Positions 27,901 to 37,631 of a stretch of DNA of 64,000 nt are shown in pieces (within the stretch, counting starts at the first letter, position 1; each line of letters opens with the position of its first letter). Position numbers and translations under genes: made by a program. A model generated the notes under the pieces. That model was not told the origin of the DNA. It was given only the letters and a program-made list of their open reading frames with translations, and did no database searches. Source of the stretch: Aggregatibacter aphrophilus ATCC 33389. GTDB lineage: Bacteria; Pseudomonadota; Gammaproteobacteria; Enterobacterales; Pasteurellaceae. The stretch covers positions 1,488,001 through 1,552,000 of the forward strand of contig NZ_LR134327.1 in NCBI RefSeq assembly GCF_900636915.1. Reading direction: 5' to 3'.

Positions 27901-30900
27901 CTAGATATTTCCCCCAATCCCTTTAAACTTCTCAACAAATGCTGCTATTTTTTGGAATATACGTTGTTTTGTTGTGAGGTATTGCGGATTAAGTGGACTC
28001 ATTTTAGGAAGTACATCATTTAAATCCGTACCTTGCTCGCTAGCATATCCTCGTTTTAAGGACACGTTAATATAACGTTTCGCGGCATCAATATTCAGTC
28101 CTTCACTGCACATCAATTCATCGGCTTCTTGTTGTTGCTCTTTTTGGGCAAATTGGAAGAATGACTCAATAATGCCAGCTTTGTCGGCAATGTTATCCAA
28201 GTCAGTTTGATTAATAAAATCCACAATCAAACTTTCTTTTGCACGGTTTCCTAGGCTTGCTCGGATGATAGATCGAATTTCATCAATGAGTTCAGATTTA
28301 TTTTTCGTTTTCTTATTGTGCTCGAAAATCAATTCTAAAATGTAATCTAGATTGATTTCTTGGGATTTTAATAAATCCACTTCAAACACCACATCGTCCC
28401 AATCAATGGTCGATTTTGCTTTTTCCTCGCCATCTTTTTGACGACGGAACCAATCCCGAATATCGTTGTAAGTCGAACGGTAATTCTGAATGCTACGTTC
28501 ACTTGGCATATCAATAGGTTGCATTTCAGCAAAAGTTTCATCCGTTAAGTAATATTTTTCTTTAAATGCTTCAACGGCTTTCGCATCGCTGGTATCAAGC
28601 GATTGAAATGCTTGTAAAGCAGCGAACTCGTCATAATTTTGCAGAATGTTTTCAACCCGCAAATATTCACCAAATAATTTAACAAAGGCTTTTTTGTCTT
28701 TTTCTGTTTCAATTTCATTTGGATCTGGGAATCTTTCTTTTAACTCAGCAATGACATCTAAATACCCACGACGGGCAACACCAGCATCGGTAAAACCCTC
28801 CATATACTCTTTATAACTTTTTTCCAATACGACATTGCGTGTATTGGACTTACCGAAAAGCGTAATCGCATCAATGGTATCTTGTTCCAAGTCACGGAAA
28901 GTTACGATATTGCCAAAACTTTTAGTGCTGTTATAAATGCGGTTTGTGCGTGAATAAGCTTGAATCAAACCATGATAGCGTAAGTTTTTATCTACGAATA
29001 AGGTGTTTAATGTCGGCGCATCAAAACCGGTTAAAAACATCCCAACCACAATCAATAAATCCACTTCTTTGTTTTTGACACGTTTAGCTAAATCACGGTA
29101 GTAGTTTTGGAAAGATTTACCATCTACATCGTAATTTGTCGCAAAATAGTTGTTGTAATCGTCAATCGCCGATTTTAAAAATTCTTTGGCAGTAGAATTC
29201 ATCGCTTCAACTTCAAAACTTTCATCGGCAATATCTCCTATTGCGTCTTGCTCTTCATTGGCTGCAAACGAAAAAATTGTTGCAATTTTAAGTGGATTTT
29301 TGACCGCACTTTGTAACCGTTTGAACGTTTCGTAATAGATTTTAGCCGCATCGACACTACTTACTGCAAACATGGCATTAAAGCCATTGTTACCAGCATT
29401 AAAGCGATGGGTCTTTTGTTTGAAATTATCTAGAACATATTGGGCAATTTGCTCAATACGTTTAGGTTGTAAAAAGGCTTGTTTTTTCTCGAGTTTTGTT
29501 AGCTCTTCAAGATTCTTTTCAGTTTCAATGCTCTTGAATTGTGGTCGTACATCATTGTAATCCACTTTAAATTTCAGCACTTTTTCATCGCGAATCGCAT
29601 CAGTGATAATGTAAGAGTGGAGTTCAATGCCAAAGACACTCGCTGTAGTTTCGGCACCTAATGCGTTAGTTGGAAAAATTGGTGTGCCGGTAAAACCAAA
29701 TTGATAGTATTTTTTAAATTTTCTCGTTAGATTTTTTTGCGCTTCACCAAATTGAGAACGATGACATTCATCGAAGATAAAGACTACTTGTTTATCATAA
29801 ATCGGTAATTTATCTTCCGATTTCATCAGATTATTGAGTTTTTGAATCGTAGTAACAATAATTTTGTTATCGTCTTTTTCGATATTGCGTTTTAGCCCAG
29901 CCGTACTTTCCGAACCATTCACGCTATCCGGTGAAAAACGTTGGTATTCTTTCATAGTTTGATAGTCCAAATCTTTTCTATCTACTACGAAGAATACTTT
30001 TTCAATAAAGTCTAATTCTGTTGCAAGACGTGCAGCTTTAAAGCTGGTGAGCGTTTTACCTGAGCCGGTGGTGTGCCAAATGTAGCCGCCACTTTCTTTA
30101 TTGCTCCAATTTTTCGCCTGATATGAGCTTTTAATTTTCCATAAAATACGCTCGGTGGCGGCTATTTGATATGGGCGCATAATCAATAGGGTATCGGAAA
30201 CATCAAACACGCAGTAATTTACCAATACATTGAGCAGGGTATGTTTTTGCAAGAATGTCGCCGTAAAATCCTTTAAATCTTTAATCAGAGTATTTTTTGC
30301 CGTAGCCCAATTCATTGTGAAGTCGTAGCTGTTTTTATCGCGCTTGGTGGTGTTGGCAAAATAGCGAGTATCCGTTCCATTAGAAATGACAAAAATCTGA
30401 GTATATTTAAAGAGAGAATTTTCTTTATTGAAACTTTCTTTGCTGTAGCGGTGAATTTGGTTAAAGGCTTCACGAATGGCTACGCCGCGTTTTTTCAATT
30501 CAACATGTACAAGGGGTAAACCATTGACCAAAATTGTCACATCATAACGATTGTCATAGTTGCCGGTTTGTTCAAATTGATTAATCACTTGTAATTTATT
30601 ATTGGTAATATTTTTCTTATCCAGCAAATAAATATTTTGAATTCGTCCGTTATCAAATACAAAATCATAAATATAATCATCATGAATCTTGCGGGTTTTC
30701 TCAATGAGATTGTCAGCAGGTTTATCCAAATATTCTTCTAAAAAGCGCGTCCATTCGGCATCTGAAAAGGTAACATTGTTGAGATGTTGTAACTGATTAC
30801 GCAGGTTTATCAGTAGTTTTTCGTGGTTATTGATTTCAGGTAAATACTGATAACCCTGACCTTGCAAATCGCGGATAAATTCACGTTCTAAACTATCTTC

Positions 30901-30996
30901 CGTTTGGTAGCCTGCCCGTGGCTCTTCCACGCATTTGGTGTATTGATCCAGAACGATAAAATTATTGGATTCGGCGATGGTGGAGTAGTTGATCAT
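27901..30996 (-). CDS. hsdR: Type I restriction enzyme, endonuclease/translocase subunit HsdR (type IC-like)
   Basis: HsdR (1031 residues) is the motor and nuclease of a type I restriction complex (R2M2S). The N-terminal PD-(D/E)xK nuclease shows D152, E166 and K168 (in YDVTILV and VELKK). That is one residue away from EcoR124I D151/E165/K167 as I recall them. SF2 helicase motifs follow: Walker A TTGSGKT (309-315), DECH in [17 protein letters not shown], and motif VI in YSRTNRIYN. It is the last gene of the hsdM-hsdS-prrC-hsdR operon, starting 17 bases after prrC. It appears intact. Confidence 0.95.
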   Translation of the reverse strand: MINYSTIAESNNFIVLDQYTKCVEEPRAGYQTEDSLEREFIRDLQGQGYQYLPEINNHEKLLINLRNQLQHLNNVTFSDAEWTRFLEEYLDKPADNLIEKTRKIHDDYIYDFVFDNGRIQNIYLLDKKNITNNKLQVINQFEQTGNYDNRYDVTILVNGLPLVHVELKKRGVAIREAFNQIHRYSKESFNKENSLFKYTQIFVISNGTDTRYFANTTKRDKNSYDFTMNWATAKNTLIKDLKDFTATFLQKHTLLNVLVNYCVFDVSDTLLIMRPYQIAATERILWKIKSSYQAKNWSNKESGGYIWHTTGSGKTLTSFKAARLATELDFIEKVFFVVDRKDLDYQTMKEYQRFSPDSVNGSESTAGLKRNIEKDDNKIIVTTIQKLNNLMKSEDKLPIYDKQVVFIFDECHRSQFGEAQKNLTRKFKKYYQFGFTGTPIFPTNALGAETTASVFGIELHSYIITDAIRDEKVLKFKVDYNDVRPQFKSIETEKNLEELTKLEKKQAFLQPKRIEQIAQYVLDNFKQKTHRFNAGNNGFNAMFAVSSVDAAKIYYETFKRLQSAVKNPLKIATIFSFAANEEQDAIGDIADESFEVEAMNSTAKEFLKSAIDDYNNYFATNYDVDGKSFQNYYRDLAKRVKNKEVDLLIVVGMFLTGFDAPTLNTLFVDKNLRYHGLIQAYSRTNRIYNSTKSFGNIVTFRDLEQDTIDAITLFGKSNTRNVVLEKSYKEYMEGFTDAGVARRGYLDVIAELKERFPDPNEIETEKDKKAFVKLFGEYLRVENILQNYDEFAALQAFQSLDTSDAKAVEAFKEKYYLTDETFAEMQPIDMPSERSIQNYRSTYNDIRDWFRRQKDGEEKAKSTIDWDDVVFEVDLLKSQEINLDYILELIFEHNKKTKNKSELIDEIRSIIRASLGNRAKESLIVDFINQTDLDNIADKAGIIESFFQFAQKEQQQEADELMCSEGLNIDAAKRYINVSLKRGYASEQGTDLNDVLPKMSPLNPQYLTTKQRIFQKIAAFVEKFKGIGGNI

Positions 30997-31013
30997 AGGT
31001 TTTCCTTATCTAT

Positions 31014-32372
31014 TTAATCCTTACCAAGTTTAATAAATTTACTTCTAAAGTTATATTTTGTATTTATATGTTCGACTAAACCTTTAAGAACGCGTTTGTC
31101 ATTATCTGAAATGAGTATAGTTTCTTCTCCTGAATGTTTTGAATGACTTGATAGGTTAACTATACGATTCATATATGGGTCTGGTCCACTTCCATCTTGA
31201 GGAAGCATATCTTTCATTTCTCGGTATCCAAGAAATGTAGCAAGTTTTTCTAGAATGTTTCTAATTAAATTAAAATGATACTTTTCTACTTCACATTCTT
31301 TTATTTCTTTTTCTTTAAATAAGGATAGTGTAAATTCATTTCCAACATGATTTTTTCTAATATAAAAAAGACTGCTTATTGTTCGATTGCTAATCAATCT
31401 GTAAAATCCAGATAGATCATTATCATTCAGTGCATCTTTTTTTAGTATGGTTTTTGCTTTGTTTTTATACCCATGTTTTATTTCTTTTAGAAACTCCTTA
31501 ATTTGTATTTCCTGTTTAAATATGCTTTCGAGTTTATCTATTAAGTGAACTTGATATGCAAAAGGCGAATCATTAATTTGACTATATAAGTTATGAGTAT
31601 TATCTTCCATTTTTTCTAATCTAAACTTTTTACACCCTTTTGGTAATCTGCTAAATTCGTTACATAGGATATTATAAAATAGAGGGTTATGAGTCGTGAT
31701 AATGAACTTTAGATCTGACTCACTCTCTTTAATCAGACTGGATATATTAACAGCTAGTTCAATTAAATGATTTTCGTCTAAGGAGCTCACAGGATCATCA
31801 ATAAATATATATTCTAGATTGTTAAAGTCTGGAGTCTCTCGTCCTTTTAGTTCAACAATATTAAGAACAGATATTATTTGTTCAAAGAGACTGTAAAAAA
31901 TGCTCCAAATAAAGCAACTTTCTTCCCCTTTAGAAATTTTAATATTATCTTCTTTTACATCATTTCCTCTTTCAAATGAAAAAGTAACCTGAGAGTAGTT
32001 TTCATTGAATTTAGGAGTGAGTTTATTATTGGTGTAGCGTTGAAAATTATCAATAATATTATTTTCTTGACCTTGAACTCTTAAAATCCAGTCAGTAAAT
32101 TGATTTTGTTGTATCTTTAGAGTGTGAATAGCATCTTTTTTTAAGTCGTTATCCCAAAAAAATAAATCTTCTGTAAATGCACTAAAATAAATTATTTTCT
32201 TGTCTTTAAAATTAAGACTAATATCTTCTTCATTTTTAGGTGATATTAAGTTTTGAAATTCTTTCGATAATCTAGTCTTACCAGAACCATTAAATGCATA
32301 AATCAGTTTAACTTTTGAGTTTGAGTTTTTTTCTATTAATTCCCTTGCAATATCTTCTAATGTTTTACTCAT
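31014..32372 (-). CDS. prrC: PrrC-type anticodon nuclease (ABC-like NTPase + tRNA-cleaving domain)
   Basis: A 452-residue protein of the PrrC family. The N-domain is an ABC-like NTPase: Walker A AFNGSGKT (26-33), the family stretch FSAFTEDLFFWDND (63-76), signature SKGEES (147-152), Walker B YIFIDDPVSSLDE (188-200) and H-loop TTHNP (226-230). The C-domain shows the anticodon-nuclease triad R371-x3-E375 (RNILE) and H410 (LSSHS), equivalent to E. coli PrrC R320/E324/H356. Known PrrC is held silent by its type IC restriction enzyme and, when a phage inhibits restriction, cuts tRNA-Lys at the anticodon. Placement between hsdS and hsdR equals the prrABCD order. It is about 56 residues longer than E. 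coli PrrC, the extra lying around 280-360. The gene is markedly AT-rich. Confidence 0.88.
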   Translation of the reverse strand: MSKTLEDIARELIEKNSNSKVKLIYAFNGSGKTRLSKEFQNLISPKNEEDISLNFKDKKIIYFSAFTEDLFFWDNDLKKDAIHTLKIQQNQFTDWILRVQGQENNIIDNFQRYTNNKLTPKFNENYSQVTFSFERGNDVKEDNIKISKGEESCFIWSIFYSLFEQIISVLNIVELKGRETPDFNNLEYIFIDDPVSSLDENHLIELAVNISSLIKESESDLKFIITTHNPLFYNILCNEFSRLPKGCKKFRLEKMEDNTHNLYSQINDSPFAYQVHLIDKLESIFKQEIQIKEFLKEIKHGYKNKAKTILKKDALNDNDLSGFYRLISNRTISSLFYIRKNHVGNEFTLSLFKEKEIKECEVEKYHFNLIRNILEKLATFLGYREMKDMLPQDGSGPDPYMNRIVNLSSHSKHSGEETILISDNDKRVLKGLVEHINTKYNFRSKFIKLGKD

Positions 32373-32390
32373 ATTATAACTTTCCTTTTT

Positions 32391-33545
32391 TTAGAAATTT
32401 AAGAGAAGCTCTCTATAATACTCATACCGCTTTTGGCTTTGCTCAATCGCCAAAGGCAAGCCTTCGGTGATGGAATTGGTTAAGGTTTCAAATTTATCAA
32501 GGATTAAAACGATGCGTTGTTGTTCTTCAAGTGGGGGAACATTTATCTCCATTAATTTTAATTGTCCGGCTGTAATAAGTGGTTGCCCTGCACCCTTTGC
32601 ATATTGATTTAACTTCATATTAACCAAAGTATGATAAAGAAACTTAAGATCAATATTTTTATTATGCTGGATAATTAATGTGTTATCTGAAACATCATAT
32701 TCACCTTGAGCTATGTGAACATAGCCAGCATTGGCACCAACACGAGCAACCAAAATTTGTTCATTAGAAAATTCTTTTTTGTTGGTTTTCCCAATAATTC
32801 CAGTTGATCCATAAATTGGATACAGCCCGCTATCATTTCTCTCTTTATTTTTGCCAGAGAAGATATTGATACATACATCAATAAGTTTCTTCTTCCCCCC
32901 CCCTTCATTTAATCGTTCTAAACTATCAAAAGATAGTAATTTCTCTCGATAGTATTCATATTGCTTCCGGCGTAGTATAAGCTCGCTGGTAAGCTCGCTG
33001 GTAAGCGCTGTCAATGCGTCCAAAATTTTTACGATTTTGGTTTGGATGGGAAGTGGTGGGATGGGGATTGGAAATCTCCTAAATCCATTCATATCAACGG
33101 ATGCAAAACTAGACATAGTGGTATTTTTTTGACACCAATCATCAAGCGTAAAACAGTAATGGTATAGAAAATAAATATTAAATTTATCGATATATTCTGG
33201 TTTTAGAGATAAAACCGTAAATCTTTGATTTGCTAAAAACGGTATGGTTATTAAAGCGTGTTCACCAATAGTTGCAGAGGTTGCAATAATAATTGAATTT
33301 GCGGGGAAAAGTTTTCCGCCTTTAACCGCACTTTCTGAAACCTTTTGTAATGCTGTATTTAAAATGCGTCCATTTTCTCGAATATCTTCCATTCTAAACC
33401 AAGGAATTGAGCCGTTTTCCCAATATTCTTTCACTCCTTTTGATGGGGTATAGCCATTTTTTAAATGGAATATTTCGTCGAGCGTTTTCCACTCAACCTC
33501 AGCCCCATCCAATAATTTTTCTAAAAAAGTGCGGTTATTTTTCAT
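32391..33545 (-). CDS. hsdS: Type I restriction-modification specificity subunit HsdS
   Basis: HsdS (384 residues) recognises DNA for both methylation and restriction. It has two target-recognition domains, TRD1 at about 15-165 and TRD2 at about 215-350. Each is followed by a conserved coiled-coil spacer (LRRKQYEYYREKLLSF near 191 and QKRYEYYRELLLNF at the C-terminus). The central spacer begins with TSELTSEL (182-189). A G9 tract encodes Gly215-217 at the entry to TRD2. I chose the ATG at 33545, 7 bases after the hsdM stop, because the upstream frame extension lies inside hsdM. In the sequence given, the gene is in frame (ON). Confidence 0.93.
   Translation of the reverse strand: MKNNRTFLEKLLDGAEVEWKTLDEIFHLKNGYTPSKGVKEYWENGSIPWFRMEDIRENGRILNTALQKVSESAVKGGKLFPANSIIIATSATIGEHALITIPFLANQRFTVLSLKPEYIDKFNIYFLYHYCFTLDDWCQKNTTMSSFASVDMNGFRRFPIPIPPLPIQTKIVKILDALTALTSELTSELILRRKQYEYYREKLLSFDSLERLNEGGGKKKLIDVCINIFSGKNKERNDSGLYPIYGSTGIIGKTNKKEFSNEQILVARVGANAGYVHIAQGEYDVSDNTLIIQHNKNIDLKFLYHTLVNMKLNQYAKGAGQPLITAGQLKLMEINVPPLEEQQRIVLILDKFETLTNSITEGLPLAIEQSQKRYEYYRELLLNF
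32895..32903 (-). repeat. Poly-G (G9) tract inside hsdS, probable phase-variation switch
   Basis: Nine consecutive C's on the + strand, that is G9 on the coding strand. Losing one G shifts to a frame that stops at about 32711 (~277 residues). Gaining one G gives a TGA about five codons after the tract (~222 residues). Both products would keep TRD1 and the central spacer but lose TRD2. Confidence 0.85.
32979..33002 (-). repeat. Tandem 12-bp repeat in hsdS encoding TSEL-TSEL
   Basis: Two perfect copies of AAGCTCGCTGGT (+ strand), with a diverged third unit (33003-33014) encoding LTAL. In type IC enzymes EcoR124I and EcoR124II, two versus three copies of a TAEL repeat at this position change the recognition-site spacer by one base pair. 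Confidence 0.85.
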
Positions 33546-33552
33546 GGTGTTT

Positions 33553-35100
33553 TTACCCCTCAATCTCCGCCACAATTTTGTCAATTTCTGCGCGCAAGCG
33601 GTCGATATTGGCAACAGTTTGTTTAATTTCAGCGTTAAGTTTATCGATATCAATCACCTCTCGGGTGTCTTTTTGTTCCACATAAGAACTTACCGCAAGG
33701 TTGTATTCATTTTTAACGATTTCTTCAAAGAACACGGATTTGGCTAAATGCGGCACATCTTCTTTATCGGCAAACAATTTGAGAATTTGCTCAATATGTT
33801 CCTCTTCCAAAAGATTGTTATTGGTGGCGGGTTTAAATAAACCGCTGGCATCAATAAATTGGGTTTGGGTATCGGGTTTGTGTTTGGAAAGCACCAAAAT
33901 ATTCACCGCAATACTGGTGCCGAAAAAGAGATTTGGCGCAAGCGCAATCACCGTTTCCACATAGTTATTATCCACCAAATATTGACGAATTTTTTGTTCC
34001 GCACCGCCGCGATAAAAAATGCCGGGGAAGGACACAATCGCCGCACGGCCTTTTGCTGAAAGATAACTTAACGCATGCAAAATAAAGGCAAAGTCTGCTT
34101 TCGATTTTGGTGCAAGTACGCCGGCTGGGGCAAAGCGTTCATCGTTAATTAGCGTTGGGTCGTCAGAGCCAATCCATTTCACGGAGTAAGGTGGATTAGA
34201 AACAATAGCATCGAAGGGTTTATCGTCACCAAATTGCGGATTCATTAAAGTGTTACCGAGGGCGATATCAAACTTGTCGTAGTTGATGTTATGCAAAAAC
34301 ATATTCATACGGGCAAGGTTATAAGTGGTGTGATTAATTTCCTGCCCGAAGAACCCTTCTTCAATGATGTGTTCATCAAATTGTTTTTTCGCTTGCAATA
34401 ATAAAGAACCGGAACCGGCCGCAGGGTCATAAATTTTATTGATCTTATCTTGTCCATATAAAGCCAGTCGAGCAATCAGCTTGGATACGCATTGTGGCGT
34501 AAAGAACTCACCACCCGATTTACCGGCATTAGCAGCATAGTTGGAAATTAAAAATTCGTAAGCATCACCGAATAAATCAATATGATTATCTTCAAAGTCA
34601 CCAAAATCTAACTCGGCAACGCCTTTTAATACGGCAGCGAGACGACTGTTTTTATCGGCAACGGTATTGCCCAAGCGGTTGCTGGTGGTATCAAAATCGG
34701 CAAATAAGCCTTTGATATCCTGTTCGGAAGGGTAGCCAGTAGCAGAATTTTCGATATCCGTAAAAATGCTTTTCAGATCTGTATTTAAATTAGGATTCGT
34801 ATTGGCTGTCGCTACAACATTTTTAAATAATTGGCTCGGATAAATAAAGTAACCTTTTGCTTTGATGGTGTCTTCTTTGACTGCCGCAATAATAGGATCA
34901 TCATCATTAAAAGCAGAATAATCAACGCTATCATCTCCACCTTCAATATAGTTAGCAAAGTTTTCACTGATAAAGCGATAGAAAAGTGAGCCCAAAACGT
35001 ATTGTTTAAAATCCCAACCATCGACAGAACCGCGGACATCATTAGCGATTTGCCAAATGCGGCGTTGAAGTTCGGCGCGTTGTTGAATTGCAGCTGCCAT
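33553..35100 (-). CDS. hsdM: Type I restriction-modification DNA methyltransferase HsdM
   Basis: HsdM (515 residues) is the N6-adenine methyltransferase of the type I system and with HsdS forms the M2S modification enzyme. An N-terminal HsdM_N domain ([28 protein letters not shown]) is followed by the SAM-binding motif DPAAGSGSL (225-233) and the catalytic NPPY (302-305). It is the first gene of the operon. The ATG at 35100 is preceded by AAGGAG. GC content is nearer to the chromosome than that of prrC. Confidence 0.95.
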   Translation of the reverse strand: MAAAIQQRAELQRRIWQIANDVRGSVDGWDFKQYVLGSLFYRFISENFANYIEGGDDSVDYSAFNDDDPIIAAVKEDTIKAKGYFIYPSQLFKNVVATANTNPNLNTDLKSIFTDIENSATGYPSEQDIKGLFADFDTTSNRLGNTVADKNSRLAAVLKGVAELDFGDFEDNHIDLFGDAYEFLISNYAANAGKSGGEFFTPQCVSKLIARLALYGQDKINKIYDPAAGSGSLLLQAKKQFDEHIIEEGFFGQEINHTTYNLARMNMFLHNINYDKFDIALGNTLMNPQFGDDKPFDAIVSNPPYSVKWIGSDDPTLINDERFAPAGVLAPKSKADFAFILHALSYLSAKGRAAIVSFPGIFYRGGAEQKIRQYLVDNNYVETVIALAPNLFFGTSIAVNILVLSKHKPDTQTQFIDASGLFKPATNNNLLEEEHIEQILKLFADKEDVPHLAKSVFFEEIVKNEYNLAVSSYVEQKDTREVIDIDKLNAEIKQTVANIDRLRAEIDKIVAEIEG

Positions 35101-35196
35101 TAAAAGCTCCTTTGGAGAATAGAGTATTAAGTTAAGGCGCTATTCTACCTTTCGCTAGGTCATTTATAAACATCAATAAGGCGGTTCGTATAATAA

Positions 35197-35228
35197 AAAT
35201 CCCCATGGAAATAAATTCATGGGGATTT
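35197..35228. terminator. Hairpin between hsdM and the recombinase-family gene
   Basis: Perfect 11-bp inverted repeat AAATCCCCATG/CATGGGGATTT (35197-35207 with 35218-35228) with A-rich and T-rich flanks. It suits a terminator for the minus-strand gene ending at 35288, and a reverse USS (ACCGCACTTTT) lies at 35269-35279. The hsdM promoter should lie between here and 35101. Confidence 0.7.
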
Positions 35229-35287
35229 CAGATTATCTGAACAATGATAAAAATGCCGTAAAAAATGACCGCACTTTTATCTCAAAT

Positions 35288-37260
35288 CTACCTTTCCAAC
35301 TGTATGGGTAGGAACAAGCTCAATGGACGTTGTTTGAGGATTTGCCAGACACAGATCCAAATGTCGCACCAATTATCCACTTCGGTGTTGAGGGAGCGGA
35401 GGGCAATCCATAAGGTGAGGGCGAAGCTGACGATAAGATTGACCAAACCGATAAGCAAGACGAAGACAATGCTTTGTGTTAATAATGCCCAGCCGAAATC
35501 TCCGCTGACAGCGATGTAGCCTACGTTGGCGGAGGAGAAGGCAACATGACGAATATCCAGTGGAAGACCGGTTAAATAGCCAATGACACCGGTTAAGCCG
35601 AGCAACATACCGAAGCACAAATTTCCCATGATGGAGCCATAGTTATCGTGCATATAATCAGCAAATTTGGCGCGGCATCTATTAGTTAATATACGTTTGA
35701 GCAATGGGTGCTGGTGTAAGCGCATTTTGAGGTTGAGATAATTGCTGCGGTTGTCGAAGAAGCCCGAAATAATACTGGAGCAGAATAGCCATACACCGGC
35801 AATGGCGGCAAACCATAAACTGCCTGCCAACGGATCAATGCTGTGTAATTGATACTCGATCATCGCTTTGTTTAATAATGGCGTTCCTGTTTGGTGTTCC
35901 ACAACAAAAGCAATCAGAGCGGCCAAGCTGATGGCAACCATCACATTGCCTAACACGGCAACACTTTGTGAACGAAATACATCTACCAATAATTGTGCCA
36001 ATTTCATGTTTAAGTTGCGATCTTGCGGATTGCGTTCTACCGCGTCGGCAAAGCGGGCTGCTGTCATGGCAGGCTGTTTGGTGGCAACAGTGAAGTGCAA
36101 CATAAAAATTAAGGTGAAGCCGAAGCCATAATTTAATCCTTCTACGATACCTTTCCACACTTTGTCGTCAATGACCGTGCCTAAGTAAATTTTAAATAAG
36201 GCCATTAAGGCGATTAAGATTCCGCCGCCTGCTGCGGAATAAAACATGGCGAAATATTCTTTTCGGTTACGCGTGATGTAATGTTCGCCGTGGTCACCTG
36301 CATTTTGCGTAATGCTTCGAGCCACCAGTTTGTTGCTCTGTTTCCATAATCGGGAAATGCTGTGTTGCTCGGCGGACGCACCGGCAATGGTGCCGGCTAA
36401 TAAGAGAATTCGACGTGGCAAATAACGGTTAGACGCAAAAATCGCCATGAGTTTTTCTAAACGTTCTAAGGTTTGTTCGAGACGTTCCAGTAAATAAGTG
36501 ACATTGAATGAGGTACCGACAACCGTCCCGCGTTTTTGCAGGCGATCAATTAATTCACGGCATTGTTCTATCATGACCTGTAAATGGCTGTCATCAAAAG
36601 CGTGTTGAGCACGGCGGGCCTGTAACCAGTCCACCACTTCACGATGTAGAGCAACAAAAGGCGAATCAGCATTGAGTAATGTGGGTTCTATTCGCATGAG
36701 TTCCGGTTCGATGTCTTCAGCGGCGATCCAAATTGAGAGCATCTCAATGGCAAATAGTCCTTCTGCTTGAAAGTGTTGATGTACCCGCTGTTTATCGTTG
36801 TCTGTGGCATGACGACGTAATAAACGGATCAAACCACACCATTCTTTTAATGGGACGGCATTAATCCAACGGGCGTCGTTTTTATCACTGAATAACAAAT
36901 AAAACACATCGCGCAGATCGTTAACGTCTTTAAAAGAAGGATTAATCCGTTCGTATAAACGATTCTTCATTTCACGCCCGAAACCTTCCCGTGCCAAAAT
37001 GCCACTGCTAATAAATAAGGGATATAAACGCATACTGCACAACCAACGACAAAGCATTGTACTAAGTGAAGTGCGCGGGCTAGGGGTTTATTTTCTTTTA
37101 AGTTGTACTTAATGAGGCGTAAGGCAGGCACCACTTGTTGTGGTTCACATTGACGCAACCAATAACAAAGTCCTTCTAACAGCTCGAACGTATTATTTGT
37201 CGCGGTGTGTTGTTGTAAGAATGTGTTTAAGGTTTCCGGTGTAAATGACGAATATTTCAC
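35288..37260 (-). pseudogene. SpecificRecomb-family (putative site-specific recombinase, Gcr-like) gene with a frameshift
   Basis: Two overlapping minus-strand frames together make one protein. The 5' part starts with GTG at 37260 behind a perfect AAGGAGGT and reads VKYSSFTPETLNTFLQQ to about 37050. The rest (SSGILAREGFGREMKNRLYERINPSF onward, about 580 residues) is in another frame and ends at 35288. The frame change lies between about 36967 and 37070, probably near 37040-37065. The large part has at least five hydrophobic segments and matches the SpecificRecomb (PF10136) family as I know it, whose recombinase activity is doubtful; membrane location fits a different role. It could be a true pseudogene or a sequencing error; no homopolymer lies at the shift. 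Confidence 0.7.
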
Positions 37261-37631
37261 GAATATAGACCTCCTTGAATGTTTATGATTTATTTTTGAG
37301 CGGCGGATTATAAAGAAAATCAAAGGGAAAATGCAAATTGAAGGGTAAAGTGCGGTCAAAAAATATTGTGTTTTTAGGAATGTTGGCACAGCCTGTAGCC
37401 TAAAGGAGAAATCAGTAAATAGGATAGTTCATAGATTATTTTATTGATGAATTTTAATGGAATAGAAAAGTTTTGAGTCTCGCTATTTTTTCAGTCGTTT
37501 TAATAAATTATTGGTTGTACCTGTTTTTCATTAGCACAAAAATTTAACGTAATCCATTTAGTATTTTGTATTCAATAGTATATAATCGCCGACATCAATG
37601 ATGATGCTTAACTTAAAAAGAGGGATCCAAA
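37261..37631. other. Gene-free gap with USS and probable afuA promoter
   Basis: This 371-base gap holds a forward USS (AAAGTGCGGT, about 37346) and AT-rich DNA. A TATAAT hexamer lies about 50 bases upstream of the afuA start with a weak -35. No gene, tRNA or riboswitch is recognisable. Confidence 0.5.

Noticed and set aside
31014..32372. RloC or a generic RecF/SMC-like ATPase instead of PrrC
   Set aside because: There is no zinc-hook/coiled-coil insertion typical of RloC, and the position between hsdS and hsdR plus the FSAFTEDLFFWDND stretch fit PrrC.
32391..33653. Longer HsdS beginning at 33653
   Set aside because: The extra N-terminal residues overlap the hsdM coding end and do not look like HsdS; ATG 33545 is right after the hsdM stop.
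36967..37070. Programmed -1 frameshift in the recombinase-family gene
   Set aside because: No X-XXY-YYZ slippery heptamer or downstream structure was visible; decay or a sequencing error is simpler.
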